Part shown: positions 33,880 through 48,183 of the stretch, in pieces
Position numbering within the stretch: position 1 is the stretch's first letter
How the letters are laid out: each line of letters begins with the position of its first letter
Assembly: GCA_037893225.1 (NCBI GenBank)
Contig: JAZGUH010000402.1
Span: forward strand, 1,426,001 to 1,490,000
Length of the DNA stretch: 64,000 nt
Direction: 5' to 3'
From: Hippasteria phrygiana
Taxonomy: Eukaryota > Echinodermata > Asteroidea > Valvatida > Goniasteridae
Translations under genes and position numbers: made by a program
The notes under the pieces: model-generated
Told to the model about the DNA's origin: nothing
What the model saw: only the letters and a program-made list of their open reading frames with translations
The model's database searches: none

Positions 33880-35622
33880 TATGATGTCAGTATGATGTCA
33901 GTCACCTGTGCCACAACTCCTTGTGTGTGAATTTTGATCACCTGTCACTTGAGCCACACGCCATCAACACTGCAAGATCTCGTTGTAAGAGATGCCGTTT
34001 GTGTTCGGGCCATGGCCCATACAAGGATTGTCTTCTTTAAAATGTAATTAAGGAGAACTTTTTGGCTCACCATTAAGTTTGATAACTGAAATTGCTCACC
34101 ATTTTTTGATGCTACACTTTTTGCTTTTATAATTCATTTTTAATTGAAACGTATGCTGTAATTGTGCTCACTCTGAATTCTTTGCCAATCCACATCTGGA
34201 GGGATTGCTGACTTGGGTTCCAGTTGCCCTTTCTTTTTCTACAATGACTTGGCACAGTTGTACAAGTTATATCGTTGTGCCCTACACTTTGCCCTTCGTA
34301 TTTTATAATGTGTGCTCCTAGCCCGTTGGGAATGATATTTTTCTTTTCTGTCCATTTCAGCCAGACTTTTGGCAGCTGCAGATCCTGGCAAAACAGGACA
34401 ACCTGCAGCTTCACACTTGACTGAGGATGATTAAGTTGGCATGGCCATTGTTGACAAGGTGAACTGCGCTGTGGTCTCTTGAGAGAGCATTTCTGGAAAA
34501 GGTTAGTGTCCCTTTTGGATTAGTACTTGAAAAAGCATGGTTCATGGACTCTGCTTTTTGTGTACTTGTCCCATATCTGGTTTTTTGCATTGCCTCGTGA
34601 CCAATTCTCTTCTGAATTTTCAGTAAAAGCAGTTTCTTGTCAGACTCGAGCATTTTCAGTTTTCCCCTAACATGGACAGGAAGGTAGGGAAATCTGTTAT
34701 TGCCATTGCAAACCAAGGACCGCTTTTTGCAAAGGTTGTGGCGACCTCGGTAACATTCGGGAATGGTTGAGGCAGCCTGTTCAGCCATGTCATACATTTG
34801 GGCAAAGTTTCTCCCACATTTCTTGAGGATTGCCCCTGCTTCTGCTTGTACCCTGTGACTTACATCGTCACCTAACCGGTCTTGTATCTTTTTTTTTTTC
34901 ATTTTTAGTTCTACCAGGCATCATGTCACCACTGAATTTGGCCCGACTGATTGCTGAACTGAGTGATCGATTTAAGTAAGGTGGGTCAAAAAAGTGTTCT
35001 GGCTCGATACCTGCTTTAATTCTCATCTGAGACATAAAACCTTTTGCCATACACCCGTCCGCATCGCTTGTTACTCTTTCTGCCAACAAGGGTTCCTTAC
35101 ACTCTAGAAGTTTCTTGGCACAACATTGAATTCCCCCTTCTCTTTCATCCCCCATGTTGTAATTTGCTGGGCGTGTAGCACTACAAGAATCTGTGTGCTC
35201 GGAACACTTGTTACTGCTGTGTTTGCCCGACATTTGATTTGCACATTTACAGAGTTTATTCTCGTGGTGGTACATTACTACCATTTTTTTGGTGGTTACA
35301 TTCTCACATACTACGTCCCTAGTTTGGGTTGCCGGCACAAATGGTGTTTTTTTCCGACAGTTTCTCAAGGGGTTATTGTATTGTCTATCTAATTCGACAG
35401 CAATCGGTTTTTCTCTGTCATAGCCCTGTAATTCTTAAATACCTTTGACTAGTTTTCTCTTTTCAGCCATACATCTAACATTTTCATTGATAATAATGTC
35501 CCCACATTTGCTTGCTGTTTTCTGCAGCCCACTGATTGAAGGAACAGTTGTACCCAATGCTGTCAAAAGTCGTCTTGCTCCTGTGGCTGCAATACCCGTG
35601 TTGAGGAGACCAACCTAAAAGG
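33880..35622 (-). pseudogene. 1743-bp sub-unit 1 (nuclease 3' end + transposase)
   Basis: First junction with TATGATGTCAG doubled. The transposase part (34239-35622) has CTGA inserted at about 34420. Private: ACTAGTTTTC at about 35448. C allele. Confidence 0.85.
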
Positions 35623-37365
35623 TATGATGTCAGTATGATGTCAGTCACCTGTGCCACAACTCCTTGTGTGTGAATTTTGATCACCTGTCACTTGAGCCAC
35701 ACGCCATCAACACTGCAAGATCTCGTTGTAAGAGATGCCGTTTGTGTTCGGGCCATGGCCCATACAAGGATTGTCTTCTTTAAAATGTAATTAAGGAGAA
35801 CTTTTTGGCTCACCATTAAGTTTGATAACTGAAATTGCTCACCATTTTTTGATGCTACACTTTTTGCTTTTATAATTCATTTTTAATTGAAACGTATGCT
35901 GTAATTGTGCTCACTCTGAATTCTTTGCCAATCCACATCTGGAGGGATTGCTGACTTGGGTTCCAGTTGCCCTTTCTTTTTCTACAATGACTTGGCACAG
36001 TTGTACAAGTTATATCGTTGTGCCCTACACTTTGCCCTTCGTATTTTATAATGTGTGCTCCTAGCCCGTTGGGAATGATATTTTTCTTTTCTGTCCATTT
36101 CAGCCAGACTTTTGGCAGCTGCAGATCCTGGCAAAACAGGACAACCTGCAGCTTCACACTTGACTGAGGATGATTAAGTTGGCATGGCCATTGTTGACAA
36201 GGTGAACTGCGCTGTGGTCTCTTGAGAGAGCATTTCTGGAAAAGGTTAGTGTCCCTTTTGGATTAGTACTTGAAAAAGCATGGTTCATGGACTCTGCTTT
36301 TTGTGTACTTGTCCCATATCTGGTTTTTTGCATTGCCTCGTGACCAATTCTCTTCTGAATTTTCAGTAAAAGCAGTTTCTTGTCAGACTCGAGCATTTTC
36401 AGTTTTCCCCTAACATGGACAGGAAGGTAGGGAAATCTGTTATTGCCATTGCAAACCAAGGACCGCTTTTTGCAAAGGTTGTGGCGACCTCGGTAACATT
36501 CGGGAATGGTTGAGGCAGCCTGTTCAGCCATGTCATACATTTGGGCAAAGTTTCTCCCACATTTCTTGAGGATTGCCCCTGCTTCTGCTTGTACCCTGTG
36601 ACTTACATCGTCACCTAACCGGTCTTGTATCTTTTTTTTTTTCATTTTTAGTTCTACCAGGCATCATGTCACCACTGAATTTGGCCCGACTGATTGCTGA
36701 ACTGAGTGATCGATTTAAGTAAGGTGGGTCAAAAAAGTGTTCTGGCTCGATACCTGCTTTAATTCTCATCTGAGACATAAAACCTTTTGCCATACACCCG
36801 TCCGCATCGCTTGTTACTCTTTCTGCCAACAAGGGTTCCTTACACTCTAGAAGTTTCTTGGCACAACATTGAATTCCCCCTTCTCTTTCATCCCCCATGT
36901 TGTAATTTGCTGGGCGTGTAGCACTACAAGAATCTGTGTGCTCGGAACACTTGTTACTGCTGTGTTTGCCCGACATTTGATTTGCACATTTACAGAGTTT
37001 ATTCTCGTGGTGGTACATTACTACCATTTTTTTGGTGGTTACATTCTCACATACTACGTCCCTAGTTTGGGTTGCCGGCACAAATGGTGTTTTTTTCCGA
37101 CAGTTTCTCAAGGGGTTATTGTATTGTCTATCTAATTCGACAGCAATCGGTTTTTCTCTGTCATAGCCCTGTAATTCTTAAATACCTTTGACCAGTTTTC
37201 TCTTTTCAGCCATACATCTAACATTTTCATTGATAATAATGTCCCCACATTTGCTTGCTGTTTTCTGCAGCCCACTGATTGAAGGAACAGTTGTACCCAA
37301 TGCTGTCAAAAGTCGTCTTGCTCCTGTGGCTGCAATACCCGTGTTGAGGAGACCAACCTAAAAGG
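35623..37365 (-). pseudogene. 1743-bp sub-unit 2
   Basis: Transposase part 35982-37365; consensus sequence, C allele. No private change noticed. Confidence 0.85.
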
Positions 37366-39108
37366 TATGATGTCAGTATGATGTCAGTCACCTGTGCCAC
37401 AACTCCTTGTGTGTGAATTTTGATCACCTGTCACTTGAGCCACACGCCATCAACACTGCAAGATCTCGTTGTAAGAGATGCCGTTTGTGTTCGGGCCATG
37501 GCCCATACAAGGATTGTCTTCTTTAAAATGTAATTAAGGAGAACTTTTTGGCTCACCATTAAGTTTGATAACTGAAATTGCTCACCATTTTTTGATGCTA
37601 CACTTTTTGCTTTTATAATTCATTTTTAATTGAAACGTATGCTGTAATTGTGCTCACTCTGAATTCTTTGCCAATCCACATCTGGAGGGATTGCTGACTT
37701 GGGTTCCAGTTGCCCTTTCTTTTTCTACAATGACTTGGCACAGTTGTACAAGTTATATCGTTGTGCCCTACACTTTGCCCTTCGTATTTTATAATGTGTG
37801 CTCCTAGCCCGTTGGGAATGATATTTTTCTTTTCTGTCCATTTCAGCCAGACTTTTGGCAGCTGCAGATCCTGGCAAAACAGGACAACCTGCAGCTTCAC
37901 ACTTGACTGAGGATGATTAAGTTGGCATGGCCATTGTTGACAAGGTGAACTGCGCTGTGGTCTCTTGAGAGAGCATTTCTGGAAAAGGTTAGTGTCCCTT
38001 TTGGATTAGTACTTGAAAAAGCATGGTTCATGGACTCTGCTTTTTGTGTACTTGTCCCATATCTGGTTTTTTGCATTGCCTCGTGACCAATTCTCTTCTG
38101 AATTTTCAGTAAAAGCAGTTTCTTGTCAGACTCGAGCATTTTCAGTTTTCCCCTAACATGGACAGGAAGGTAGGGAAATCTGTTATTGCCATTGCAAACC
38201 AAGGACCGCTTTTTGCAAAGGTTGTGGCGACCTCGGTAACATTCGGGAATGGTTGAGGCAGCCTGTTCAGCCATGTCATACATTTGGGCAAAGTTTCTCC
38301 CACATTTCTTGAGGATTGCCCCTGCTTCTGCTTGTACCCTGTGACTTACATCGTCACCTAACCGGTCTTGTATCTTTTTTTTTTTCATTTTTAGTTCTAC
38401 CAGGCATCATGTCACCACTGAATTTGGCCCGACTGATTGCTGAACTGAGTGATCGATTTAAGTAAGGTGGGTCAAAAAAGTGTTCTGGCTCGATACCTGC
38501 TTTAATTCTCATCTGAGACATAAAACCTTTTGCCATACACCCGTCCGCATCGCTTGTTACTCTTTCTGCCAACAAGGGTTCCTTACACTCTAGAAGTTTC
38601 TTGGCACAACATTGAATTCCCCCTTCTCTTTCATCCCCCATGTTGTAATTTGCTGGGCGTGTAGCACTACAAGAATCTGTGTGCTCGGAACACTTGTTAC
38701 TGCTGTGTTTGCCCGACATTTGATTTGCACATTTACAGAGTTTATTCTCGTGGTGGTACATTACTACCATTTTTTTGGTGGTTACATTCTCACATACTAC
38801 GTCCCTAGTTTGGGTTGCCGGCACAAATGGTGTTTTTTTCCGACAGTTTCTCAAGGGGTTATTGTATTGTCTATCTAATTCGACAGCAATCGGTTTTTCT
38901 CTGTCATAGCCCTGTAATTCTTAAATACCTTTGACCAGTTTTCTCTTTTCAGCCATACATCTAACATTTTCATTGATAATAATGTCCCCACATTTGCTTG
39001 CTGTTTTCTGCAGCCCACTGATTGAAGGAACAGTTGTACCCAATGCTGTCAAAAGTCGTCTTGCTCCTGTGGCTGCAATACCCGTGTTGAGGAGACCAAC
39101 CTAAAAGG
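37366..39108 (-). pseudogene. 1743-bp sub-unit 3
   Basis: Transposase part 37725-39108; consensus sequence, C allele. Confidence 0.85.
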
Positions 39109-40851
39109 TATGATGTCAGTATGATGTCAGTCACCTGTGCCACAACTCCTTGTGTGTGAATTTTGATCACCTGTCACTTGAGCCACACGCCATCAACACT
39201 GCAAGATCTCGTTGTAAGAGATGCCGTTTGTGTTCGGGCCATGGCCCATACAAGGATTGTCTTCTTTAAAATGTAATTAAGGAGAACTTTTTGGCTCACC
39301 ATTAAGTTTGATAACTGAAATTGCTCACCATTTTTTGATGCTACACTTTTTGCTTTTATAATTCATTTTTAATTGAAACGTATGCTGTAATTGTGCTCAC
39401 TCTGAATTCTTTGCCAATCCACATCTGGAGGGATTGCTGACTTGGGTTCCAGTTGCCCTTTCTTTTTCTACAATGACTTGGCACAGTTGTACAAGTTATA
39501 TCGTTGTGCCCTACACTTTGCCCTTCGTATTTTATAATGTGTGCTCCTAGCCCGTTGGGAATGATATTTTTCTTTTCTGTCCATTTCAGCCAGACTTTTG
39601 GCAGCTGCAGATCCTGGCAAAACAGGACAACCTGCAGCTTCACACTTGACTGAGGATGATTAAGTTGGCATGGCCATTGTTGACAAGGTGAACTGCGCTG
39701 TGGTCTCTTGAGAGAGCATTTCTGGAAAAGGTTAGTGTCCCTTTTGGATTAGTACTTGAAAAAGCATGGTTCATGGACTCTGCTTTTTGTGTACTTGTCC
39801 CATATCTGGTTTTTTGCATTGCCTCGTGACCAATTCTCTTCTGAATTTTCAGTAAAAGCAGTTTCTTGTCAGACTCGAGCATTTTCAGTTTTCCCCTAAC
39901 ATGGACAGGAAGGTAGGGAAATCTGTTATTGCCATTGCAAACCAAGGACCGCTTTTTGCAAAGGTTGTGGCGACCTCGGTAACATTCGGGAATGGTTGAG
40001 GCAGCCTGTTCAGCCATGTCATACATTTGGGCAAAGTTTCTCCCACATTTCTTGAGGATTGCCCCTGCTTCTGCTTGTACCCTGTGACTTACATCGTCAC
40101 CTAACCGGTCTTGTATCTTTTTTTTTTTCATTTTTAGTTCTACCAGGCATCATGTCACCACTGAATTTGGCCCGACTGATTGCTGAACTGAGTGATCGAT
40201 TTAAGTAAGGTGGGTCAAAAAAGTGTTCTGGCTCGATACCTGCTTTAATTCTCATCTGAGACATAAAACCTTTTGCCATACACCCGTCCGCATCGCTTGT
40301 TACTCTTTCTGCCAACAAGGGTTCCTTACACTCTAGAAGTTTCTTGGCACAACATTGAATTCCCCCTTCTCTTTCATCCCCCATGTTGTAATTTGCTGGG
40401 CGTGTAGCACTACAAGAATCTGTGTGCTCGGAACACTTGTTACTGCTGTGTTTGCCCGACATTTGATTTGCACATTTACAGAGTTTATTCTCGTGGTGGT
40501 ACATTACTACAATTTTTTTGGTGGTTACATTCTCACATACTACGTCCCTAGTTTGGGTTGCCGGCACAAATGGTGTTTTTTTCCGACAGTTTCTCAAGGG
40601 GTTATTGTATTGTCTATCTAATTCGACAGCAATCGGTTTTTCTCTGTCATAGCCCTGTAATTCTTAAATACCTTTGACCAGTTTTCTCTTTTCAGCCATA
40701 CATCTAACATTTTCATTGATAATAATGTCCCCACATTTGCTTGCTGTTTTCTGCAGCCCACTGATTGAAGGAACAGTTGTACCCAATGCTGTCAAAAGTC
40801 GTCTTGCTCCTGTGGCTGCAATACCCGTGTTGAGGAGACCAACCTAAAAGG
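39109..40851 (-). pseudogene. 1743-bp sub-unit 4
   Basis: Transposase part 39468-40851. Private Met to Ile (CTACAATTTTT near 40510). C allele. Confidence 0.85.
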
Positions 40852-42594
40852 TATGATGTCAGTATGATGTCAGTCACCTGTGCCACAACTCCTTGTGTGT
40901 GAATTTTGATCACCTGTCACTTGAGCCACACGCCATCAACACTGCAAGATCTCGTTGTAAGAGATGCCGTTTGTGTTCGGGCCATGGCCCATACAAGGAT
41001 TGTCTTCTTTAAAATGTAATTAAGGAGAACTTTTTGGCTCACCATTAAGTTTGATAACTGAAATTGCTCACCATTTTTTGATGCTACACTTTTTGCTTTT
41101 ATAATTCATTTTTAATTGAAACGTATGCTGTAATTGTGCTCACTCTGAATTCTTTGCCAATCCACATCTGGAGGGATTGCTGACTTGGGTTCCAGTTGCC
41201 CTTTCTTTTTCTACAATGACTTGGCACAGTTGTACAAGTTATATCGTTGTGCCCTACACTTTGCCCTTCGTATTTTATAATGTGTGCTCCTAGCCCGTTG
41301 GGAATGATATTTTTCTTTTCTGTCCATTTCAGCCAGACTTTTGGCAGCTGCAGATCCTGGCAAAACAGGACAACCTGCAGCTTCACACTTGACTGAGGAT
41401 GATTAAGTTGGCATGGCCATTGTTGACAAGGTGAACTGCGCTGTGGTCTCTTGAGAGAGCATTTCTGGAAAAGGTTAGTGTCCCTTTTGGATTAGTACTT
41501 GAAAAAGCATGGTTCATGGACTCTGCTTTTTGTGTACTTGTCCCATATCTGGTTTTTTGCATTGCCTCGTGACCAATTCTCTTCTGAATTTTCAGTAAAA
41601 GCAGTTTCTTGTCAGACTCGAGCATTTTCAGTTTTCCCCTAACATGGACAGGAAGGTAGGGAAATCTGTTATTGCCATTGCAAACCAAGGACCGCTTTTT
41701 GCAAAGGTTGTGGCGACCTCGGTAACATTCGGGAATGGTTGAGGCAGCCTGTTCAGCCATGTCATACATTTGGGCAAAGTTTCTCCCACATTTCTTGAGG
41801 ATTGCCCCTGCTTCTGCTTGTACCCTGTGACTTACATCGTCACCTAACCGGTCTTGTATCTTTTTTTTTTTCATTTTTAGTTCTACCAGGCATCATGTCA
41901 CCACTGAATTTGGCCCGACTGATTGCTGAACTGAGTGATCGATTTAAGTAAGGTGGGTCAAAAAAGTGTTCTGGCTCGATACCTGCTTTAATTCTCATCT
42001 GAGACATAAAACCTTTTGCCATACACCCGTCCGCATCGCTTGTTACTCTTTCTGCCAACAAGGGTTCCTTACACTCTAGAAGTTTCTTGGCACAACATTG
42101 AATTCCCCCTTCTCTTTCATCCCCCATGTTGTAATTTGCTGGGCGTGTAGCACTACAAGAATCTGTGTGCTCGGAACACTTGTTACTGCTGTGTTTGCCT
42201 GACATTTGATTTGCACATTTACAGAGTTTATTCTCGTGGTGGTACATTACTACCATTTATTTGGTGGTTACATTCTCACATACTACGTCCCTAGTTTGGG
42301 TTGCCGGCACAAATGGTGTTTTTTTCCGACAGTTTCTCAAGGGGTTATTGTATTGTCTATCTAATTCGACAGCAATCGGTTTTTCTCTGTCATAGCCCTG
42401 TAATTCTTAAATACCTTTGACCAGTTTTCTCTTTTCAGCCATACATCTAACATTTTCATTGATAATAATGTCCCCACATTTGCTTGCTGTTTTCTGCAGC
42501 CCACTGATTGAAGGAACAGTTGTACCCAATGCTGTCAAAAGTCGTCTTGCTCCTGTGGCTGCAATACCCGTGTTGAGGAGACCAACCTAAAAGG
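40852..42594 (-). pseudogene. 1743-bp sub-unit 5, extra stop
   Basis: Transposase part 41211-42594. T to A at 42259 makes an additional TAA in the frame upstream of MVVMYHH. T allele. Confidence 0.85.
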
Positions 42595-44337
42595 TATGAT
42601 GTCAGTATGATGTCAGTCACCTGTGCCACAACTCCTTGTGTGTGAATTTTGATCACCTGTCACTTGAGCCACACGCCATCAACACTGCAAGATCTCGTTG
42701 TAAGAGATGCCGTTTGTGTTCGGGCCATGGCCCATACAAGGATTGTCTTCTTTAAAATGTAATTAAGGAGAACTTTTTGGCTCACCATTAAGTTTGATAA
42801 CTGAAATTGCTCACCATTTTTTGATGCTACACTTTTTGCTTTTATAATTCATTTTTAATTGAAACGTATGCTGTAATTGTGCTCACTCTGAATTCTTTGC
42901 CAATCCACATCTGGAGGGATTGCTGACTTGGGTTCCAGTTGCCCTTTCTTTTTCTACAATGACTTGGCACAGTTGTACAAGTTATATCGTTGTGCCCTAC
43001 ACTTTGCCCTTCGTATTTTATAATGTGTGCTCCTAGCCCGTTGGGAATGATATTTTTCTTTTCTGTCCATTTCAGCCAGACTTTTGGCAGCTGCAGATCC
43101 TGGCAAAACAGGACAACCTGCAGCTTCACACTTGACTGAGGATGATTAAGTTGGCATGGCCATTGTTGACAAGGTGAACTGCGCTGTGGTCTCTTGAGAG
43201 AGCATTTCTGGAAAAGGTTAGTGTCCCTTTTGGATTAGTACTTGAAAAAGCATGGTTCATGGACTCTGCTTTTTGTGTACTTGTCCCATATCTGGTTTTT
43301 TGCATTGCCTCGTGACCAATTCTCTTCTGAATTTTCAGTAAAAGCAGTTTCTTGTCAGACTCGAGCATTTTCAGTTTTCCCCTAACATGGACAGGAAGGT
43401 AGGGAAATCTGTTATTGCCATTGCAAACCAAGGACCGCTTTTTGCAAAGGTTGTGGCGACCTCGGTAACATTCGGGAATGGTTGAGGCAGCCTGTTCAGC
43501 CATGTCATACATTTGGGCAAAGTTTCTCCCACATTTCTTGAGGATTGCCCCTGCTTCTGCTTGTACCCTGTGACTTACATCGTCACCTAACCGGTCTTGT
43601 ATCTTTTTTTTTTTCATTTTTAGTTCTACCAGGCATCATGTCACCACTGAATTTGGCCCGACTGATTGCTGAACTGAGTGATCGATTTAAGTAAGGTGGG
43701 TCAAAAAAGTGTTCTGGCTCGATACCTGCTTTAATTCTCATCTGAGACATAAAACCTTTTGCCATACACCCGTCCGCATCGCTTGTTACTCTTTCTGCCA
43801 ACAAGGGTTCCTTACACTCTAGAAGTTTCTTGGCACAACATTGAATTCCCCCTTCTCTTTCATCCCCCATGTTGTAATTTGCTGGGCGTGTAGCACTACA
43901 AGAATCTGTGTGCTCGGAACACTTGTTACTGCTGTGTTTGCCTGACATTTGATTTGCACATTTACAGAGTTTATTCTCGTGGTGGTACATTACTACCATT
44001 TTTTTGGTGGTTACATTCTCACATACTACGTCCCTAGTTTGGGTTGCCGGCACAAATGGTGTTTTTTTCCGACAGTTTCTCAAGGGGTTATTGTATTGTC
44101 TATCTAATTCGACAGCAATCGGTTTTTCTCTGTCATAGCCCTGTAATTCTTAAATACCTTTGACCAGTTTTCTCTTTTCAGCCATACATCTAACATTTTC
44201 ATTGATAATAATGTCCCCACATTTGCTTGCTGTTTTCTGCAGCCCACTGATTGAAGGAACAGTTGTACCCAATGCTGTCAAAAGTCGTCTTGCTCCTGTG
44301 GCTGCAATACCCGTGTTGAGGAGACCAACCTAAAAGG
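42595..44337 (-). pseudogene. 1743-bp sub-unit 6
   Basis: Transposase part 42954-44337. T allele, otherwise consensus. Confidence 0.85.
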
Positions 44338-46080
44338 TATGATGTCAGTATGATGTCAGTCACCTGTGCCACAACTCCTTGTGTGTGAATTTTGATCACC
44401 TGTCACTTGAGCCACACGCCATCAACACTGCAAGATCTCGTTGTAAGAGATGCCGTTTGTGTTCGGGCCATGGCCCATACAAGGATTGTCTTCTTTAAAA
44501 TGTAATTAAGGAGAACTTTTTGGCTCACCATTAAGTTTGATAACTTAAATTGCTCACCATTTTTTGATGCTACACTTTTTGCTTTTATAATTCATTTTTA
44601 ATTGAAACGTATGCTGTAATTGTGCTCACTCTGAATTCTTTGCCAATCCACATCTGGAGGGATTGCTGACTTGGGTTCCAGTTGCCCTTTCTTTTTCTAC
44701 AATGACTTGGCACAGTTGTACAAGTTATATCGTTGTGCCCTACACTTTGCCCTTCGTATTTTATAATGTGTGCTCCTAGCCCGTTGGGAATGATATTTTT
44801 CTTTTCTGTCCATTTCAGCCAGACTTTTGGCAGCTGCAGATCCTGGCAAAACAGGACAACCTGCAGCTTCACACTTGACTGAGGATGATTAAGTTGGCAT
44901 GGCCATTGTTGACAAGGTGAACTGCGCTGTGGTCTCTTGAGAGAGCATTTCTGGAAAAGGTTAGTGTCCCTTTTGGATTAGTACTTGAAAAAGCATGGTT
45001 CATGGACTCTGCTTTTTGTGTACTTGTCCCATATCTGGTTTTTTGCATTGCCTCGTGACCAATTCTCTTCTGAATTTTCAGTAAAAGCAGTTTCTTGTCA
45101 GACTCGAGCATTTTCAGTTTTCCCCTAACATGGACAGGAAGGTAGGGAAATCTGTTATTGCCATTGCAAACCAAGGACCGCTTTTTGCAAAGGTTGTGGC
45201 GACCTCGGTAACATTCGGGAATGGTTGAGGCAGCCTGTTCAGCCATGTCATACATTTGGGCAAAGTTTCTCCCACATTTCTTGAGGATTGCCCCTGCTTC
45301 TGCTTGTACCCTGTGACTTACATCGTCACCTAACCGGTCTTGTATCTTTTTTTTTTTCATTTTTAGTTCTACCAGGCATCATGTCACCACTGAATTTGGC
45401 CCGACTGATTGCTGAACTGAGTGATCGATTTAAGTAAGGTGGGTCAAAAAAGTGTTCTGGCTCGATACCTGCTTTAATTCTCATCTGAGACATAAAACCT
45501 TTTGCCATACACCCGTCCGCATCGCTTGTTACTCTTTCTGCCAACAAGGGTTCCTTACACTCTAGAAGTTTCTTGGCACAACATTGAATTCCCCCTTCTC
45601 TTTCATCCCCCATGTTGTAATTTGCTGGGCGTGTAGCACTACAAGAATCTGTGTGCTCGGAACACTTGTTACTGCTGTGTTTGCCCGACATTTGATTTGC
45701 ACATTTACAGAGTTTATTCTCGTGGTGGTACATTACTACCATTTTTTTGGTGGTTACATTCTCACATACTACGTCCCTAGTTTGGGTTGCCGGCACAAAT
45801 GGTGTTTTTTTCCGACAGTTTCTCAAGGGGTTATTGTATTGTCTATCTAATTCGACAGCAATCGGTTTTTCTCTGTCATAGCCCTGTAATTCTTAAATAC
45901 CTTTGACCAGTTTTCTCTTTTCAGCCATACATCTAACATTTTCATTGATAATAATGTCCCCACATTTGCTTGCTGTTTTCTGCAGCCCACTGATTGAAGG
46001 AACAGTTGTACCCAATGCTGTCAAAAGTCGTCTTGCTCCTGTGGCTGCAATACCCGTGTTGAGGAGACCAACCTAAAAGG
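44338..46080 (-). pseudogene. 1743-bp sub-unit 7
   Basis: Transposase part 44697-46080. Private TAACTTAAATT near 44545, outside the coding part. C allele. Confidence 0.85.
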
Positions 46081-47824
46081 TATGATGTCAGTATGATGTC
46101 AGTCACCTGTGCCACAACTCCTTGTGTGTGAATTTTGATCACCTGTCACTTGAGCCACACGCCATCAACACTGCAAGATCTCGTTGTAAGAGATGCCGTT
46201 TGTGTTCGGGCCATGGCCCATACAAGGATTGTCTTCTTTAAAATGTAATTAAGGAGAACTTTTTGGCTCACCATTAAGTTTGATAACTGAAATTGCTCAC
46301 CATTTTTTGATGCTACACTTTTTGCTTTTATAATTCATTTTTAATTGAAACGTATGCTGTAATTGTGCTCACTCTGAATTCTTTGCCAATCCACATCTGG
46401 AGGGATTGCTGACTTGGGTTCCAGTTGCCCTTTCTTTTTCTACAATGACTTGGCACAGTTGTACAAGTTATATCGTTGTGCCCTACACTTTGCCCTTCGT
46501 ATTTTATAATGTGTGCTCCTAGCCCGTTGGGAATGATATTTTTCTTTTCTGTCCATTTCAGCCAGACTTTTGGCAGCTGCAGATCCTGGCAAAACAGGAC
46601 AACCTGCAGCTTCACACTTGACTGAGGATGATTAAGTTGGCATGGCCATTGTTGACAAGGTGAACTGCGCTGTGGTCTCTTGAGAGAGCATTTCTGGAAA
46701 AGGTTAGTGTCCCTTTTGGATTAGTACTTGAAAAAGCATGGTTCATGGACTCTGCTTTTTGTGTACTTGTCCCATATCTGGTTTTTTGCATTGCCTCGTG
46801 ACCAATTCTCTTCTGAATTTTCAGTAAAAGCAGTTTCTTGTCAGACTCGAGCATTTTCAGTTTTCCCCTAACATGGACAGGAAGGTAGGGAAATCTGTTA
46901 TTGCCATTGCAAACCAAGGACCGCTTTTTGCAAAGGTTGTGGCGACCTCGGTAACATTCGGGAATGGTTGAGGCAGCCTGTTCAGCCATGTCATACATTT
47001 GGGCAAAGTTTCTCCCACATTTCTTGAGGATTGCCCCTGCTTCTGCTTGTACCCTGTGACTTACATCGTCACCTAACCGGTCTTGTATCTTTTTTTTTTT
47101 CATTTTTAGTTCTACCAGGCATCATGTCACCACTGAATTTGGCCCGACTGATTGCTGAACTGAGTGATCGATTTAAGTAAGGTGGGTCAAAAAAGTGTTC
47201 TGGCTCGATACCTGCTTTAATTCTCATCTGAGACATAAAACCTTTTGCCATACACCCGTCCGCATCGCTTGTTACTCTTTCTGCCAACAAGGGTTCCTTA
47301 CACTCTAGAAGTTTCTTGGCACAACATTGAATTCCCCCTTCTCTTTCATCCCCCATGTTGTAATTTGCTGGGCGTGTAGCACTACAAGAATCTGTGTGCT
47401 CGGAACACTTGTTACTGCTGTGTTTGCCCGACATTTGATTTGCACATTTACAGAGTTTATTCTCGTGGTGGTACATTACTACCATTTTTTTGGTGGTTAC
47501 ATTCTCACATACTACGTCCCTAGTTTGGGTTGCCGGCACAAATGGTGTTTTTTTCCCGACAGTTTCTCAAGGGGTTATTGTATTGTCTATCTAATTCGAC
47601 AGCAATCGGTTTTTCTCTGTCATAGCCCTGTAATTCTTAAATACCTTTGACCAGTTTTCTCTTTTCAGCCATACATCTAACATTTTCATTGATAATAATG
47701 TCCCCACATTTGCTTGCTGTTTTCTGCAGCCCACTGATTGAAGGAACAGTTGTACCCAATGCTGTCAAAAGTCGTCTTGCTCCTGTGGCTGCAATACCCG
47801 TGTTGAGGAGACCAACCTAAAAGG
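46081..47824 (-). pseudogene. 1744-bp sub-unit 8, one-base insertion
   Basis: Transposase part 46440-47824. An extra C in TTTTCCCGAC (about 47556) shifts the frame before NCRKK. This is the only sub-unit in the run not 1743 bp long. Confidence 0.85.
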
Positions 47825-48183
47825 TATGATGTCAGTATGATGTCAGTCACCTGTGCCACAACTCCTTGTGTGTGAATTTTGATCACCTGTCACTTGAGCC
47901 ACACGCCATCAACACTGCAAGATCTCGTTGTAAGAGATGCCGTTTGTGTTCGGGCCATGGCCCATACAAGGATTGTCTTCTTTAAAATGTAATTAAGGAG
48001 AACTTTTTGGCTCACCATTAAGTTTGATAACTGAAATTGCTCACCATTTTTTGATGCTACACTTTTTGCTTTTATAATTCATTTTTAATTGAAACGTATG
48101 CTGTAATTGTGCTCACTCTGAATTCTTTGCCAATCCACATCTGGAGGGATTGCTGACTTGGGTTCCAGTTGCCCTTTCTTTTT
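47825..48183 (+). pseudogene. Nuclease 3' fragment of sub-unit 9 and convergent gap
   Basis: The last doubled-11-mer junction of unit 2. It encodes the nuclease C-terminal half (DVSHLCHN... to stop) without a start, then the spacer to the transposase end. Confidence 0.8.
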
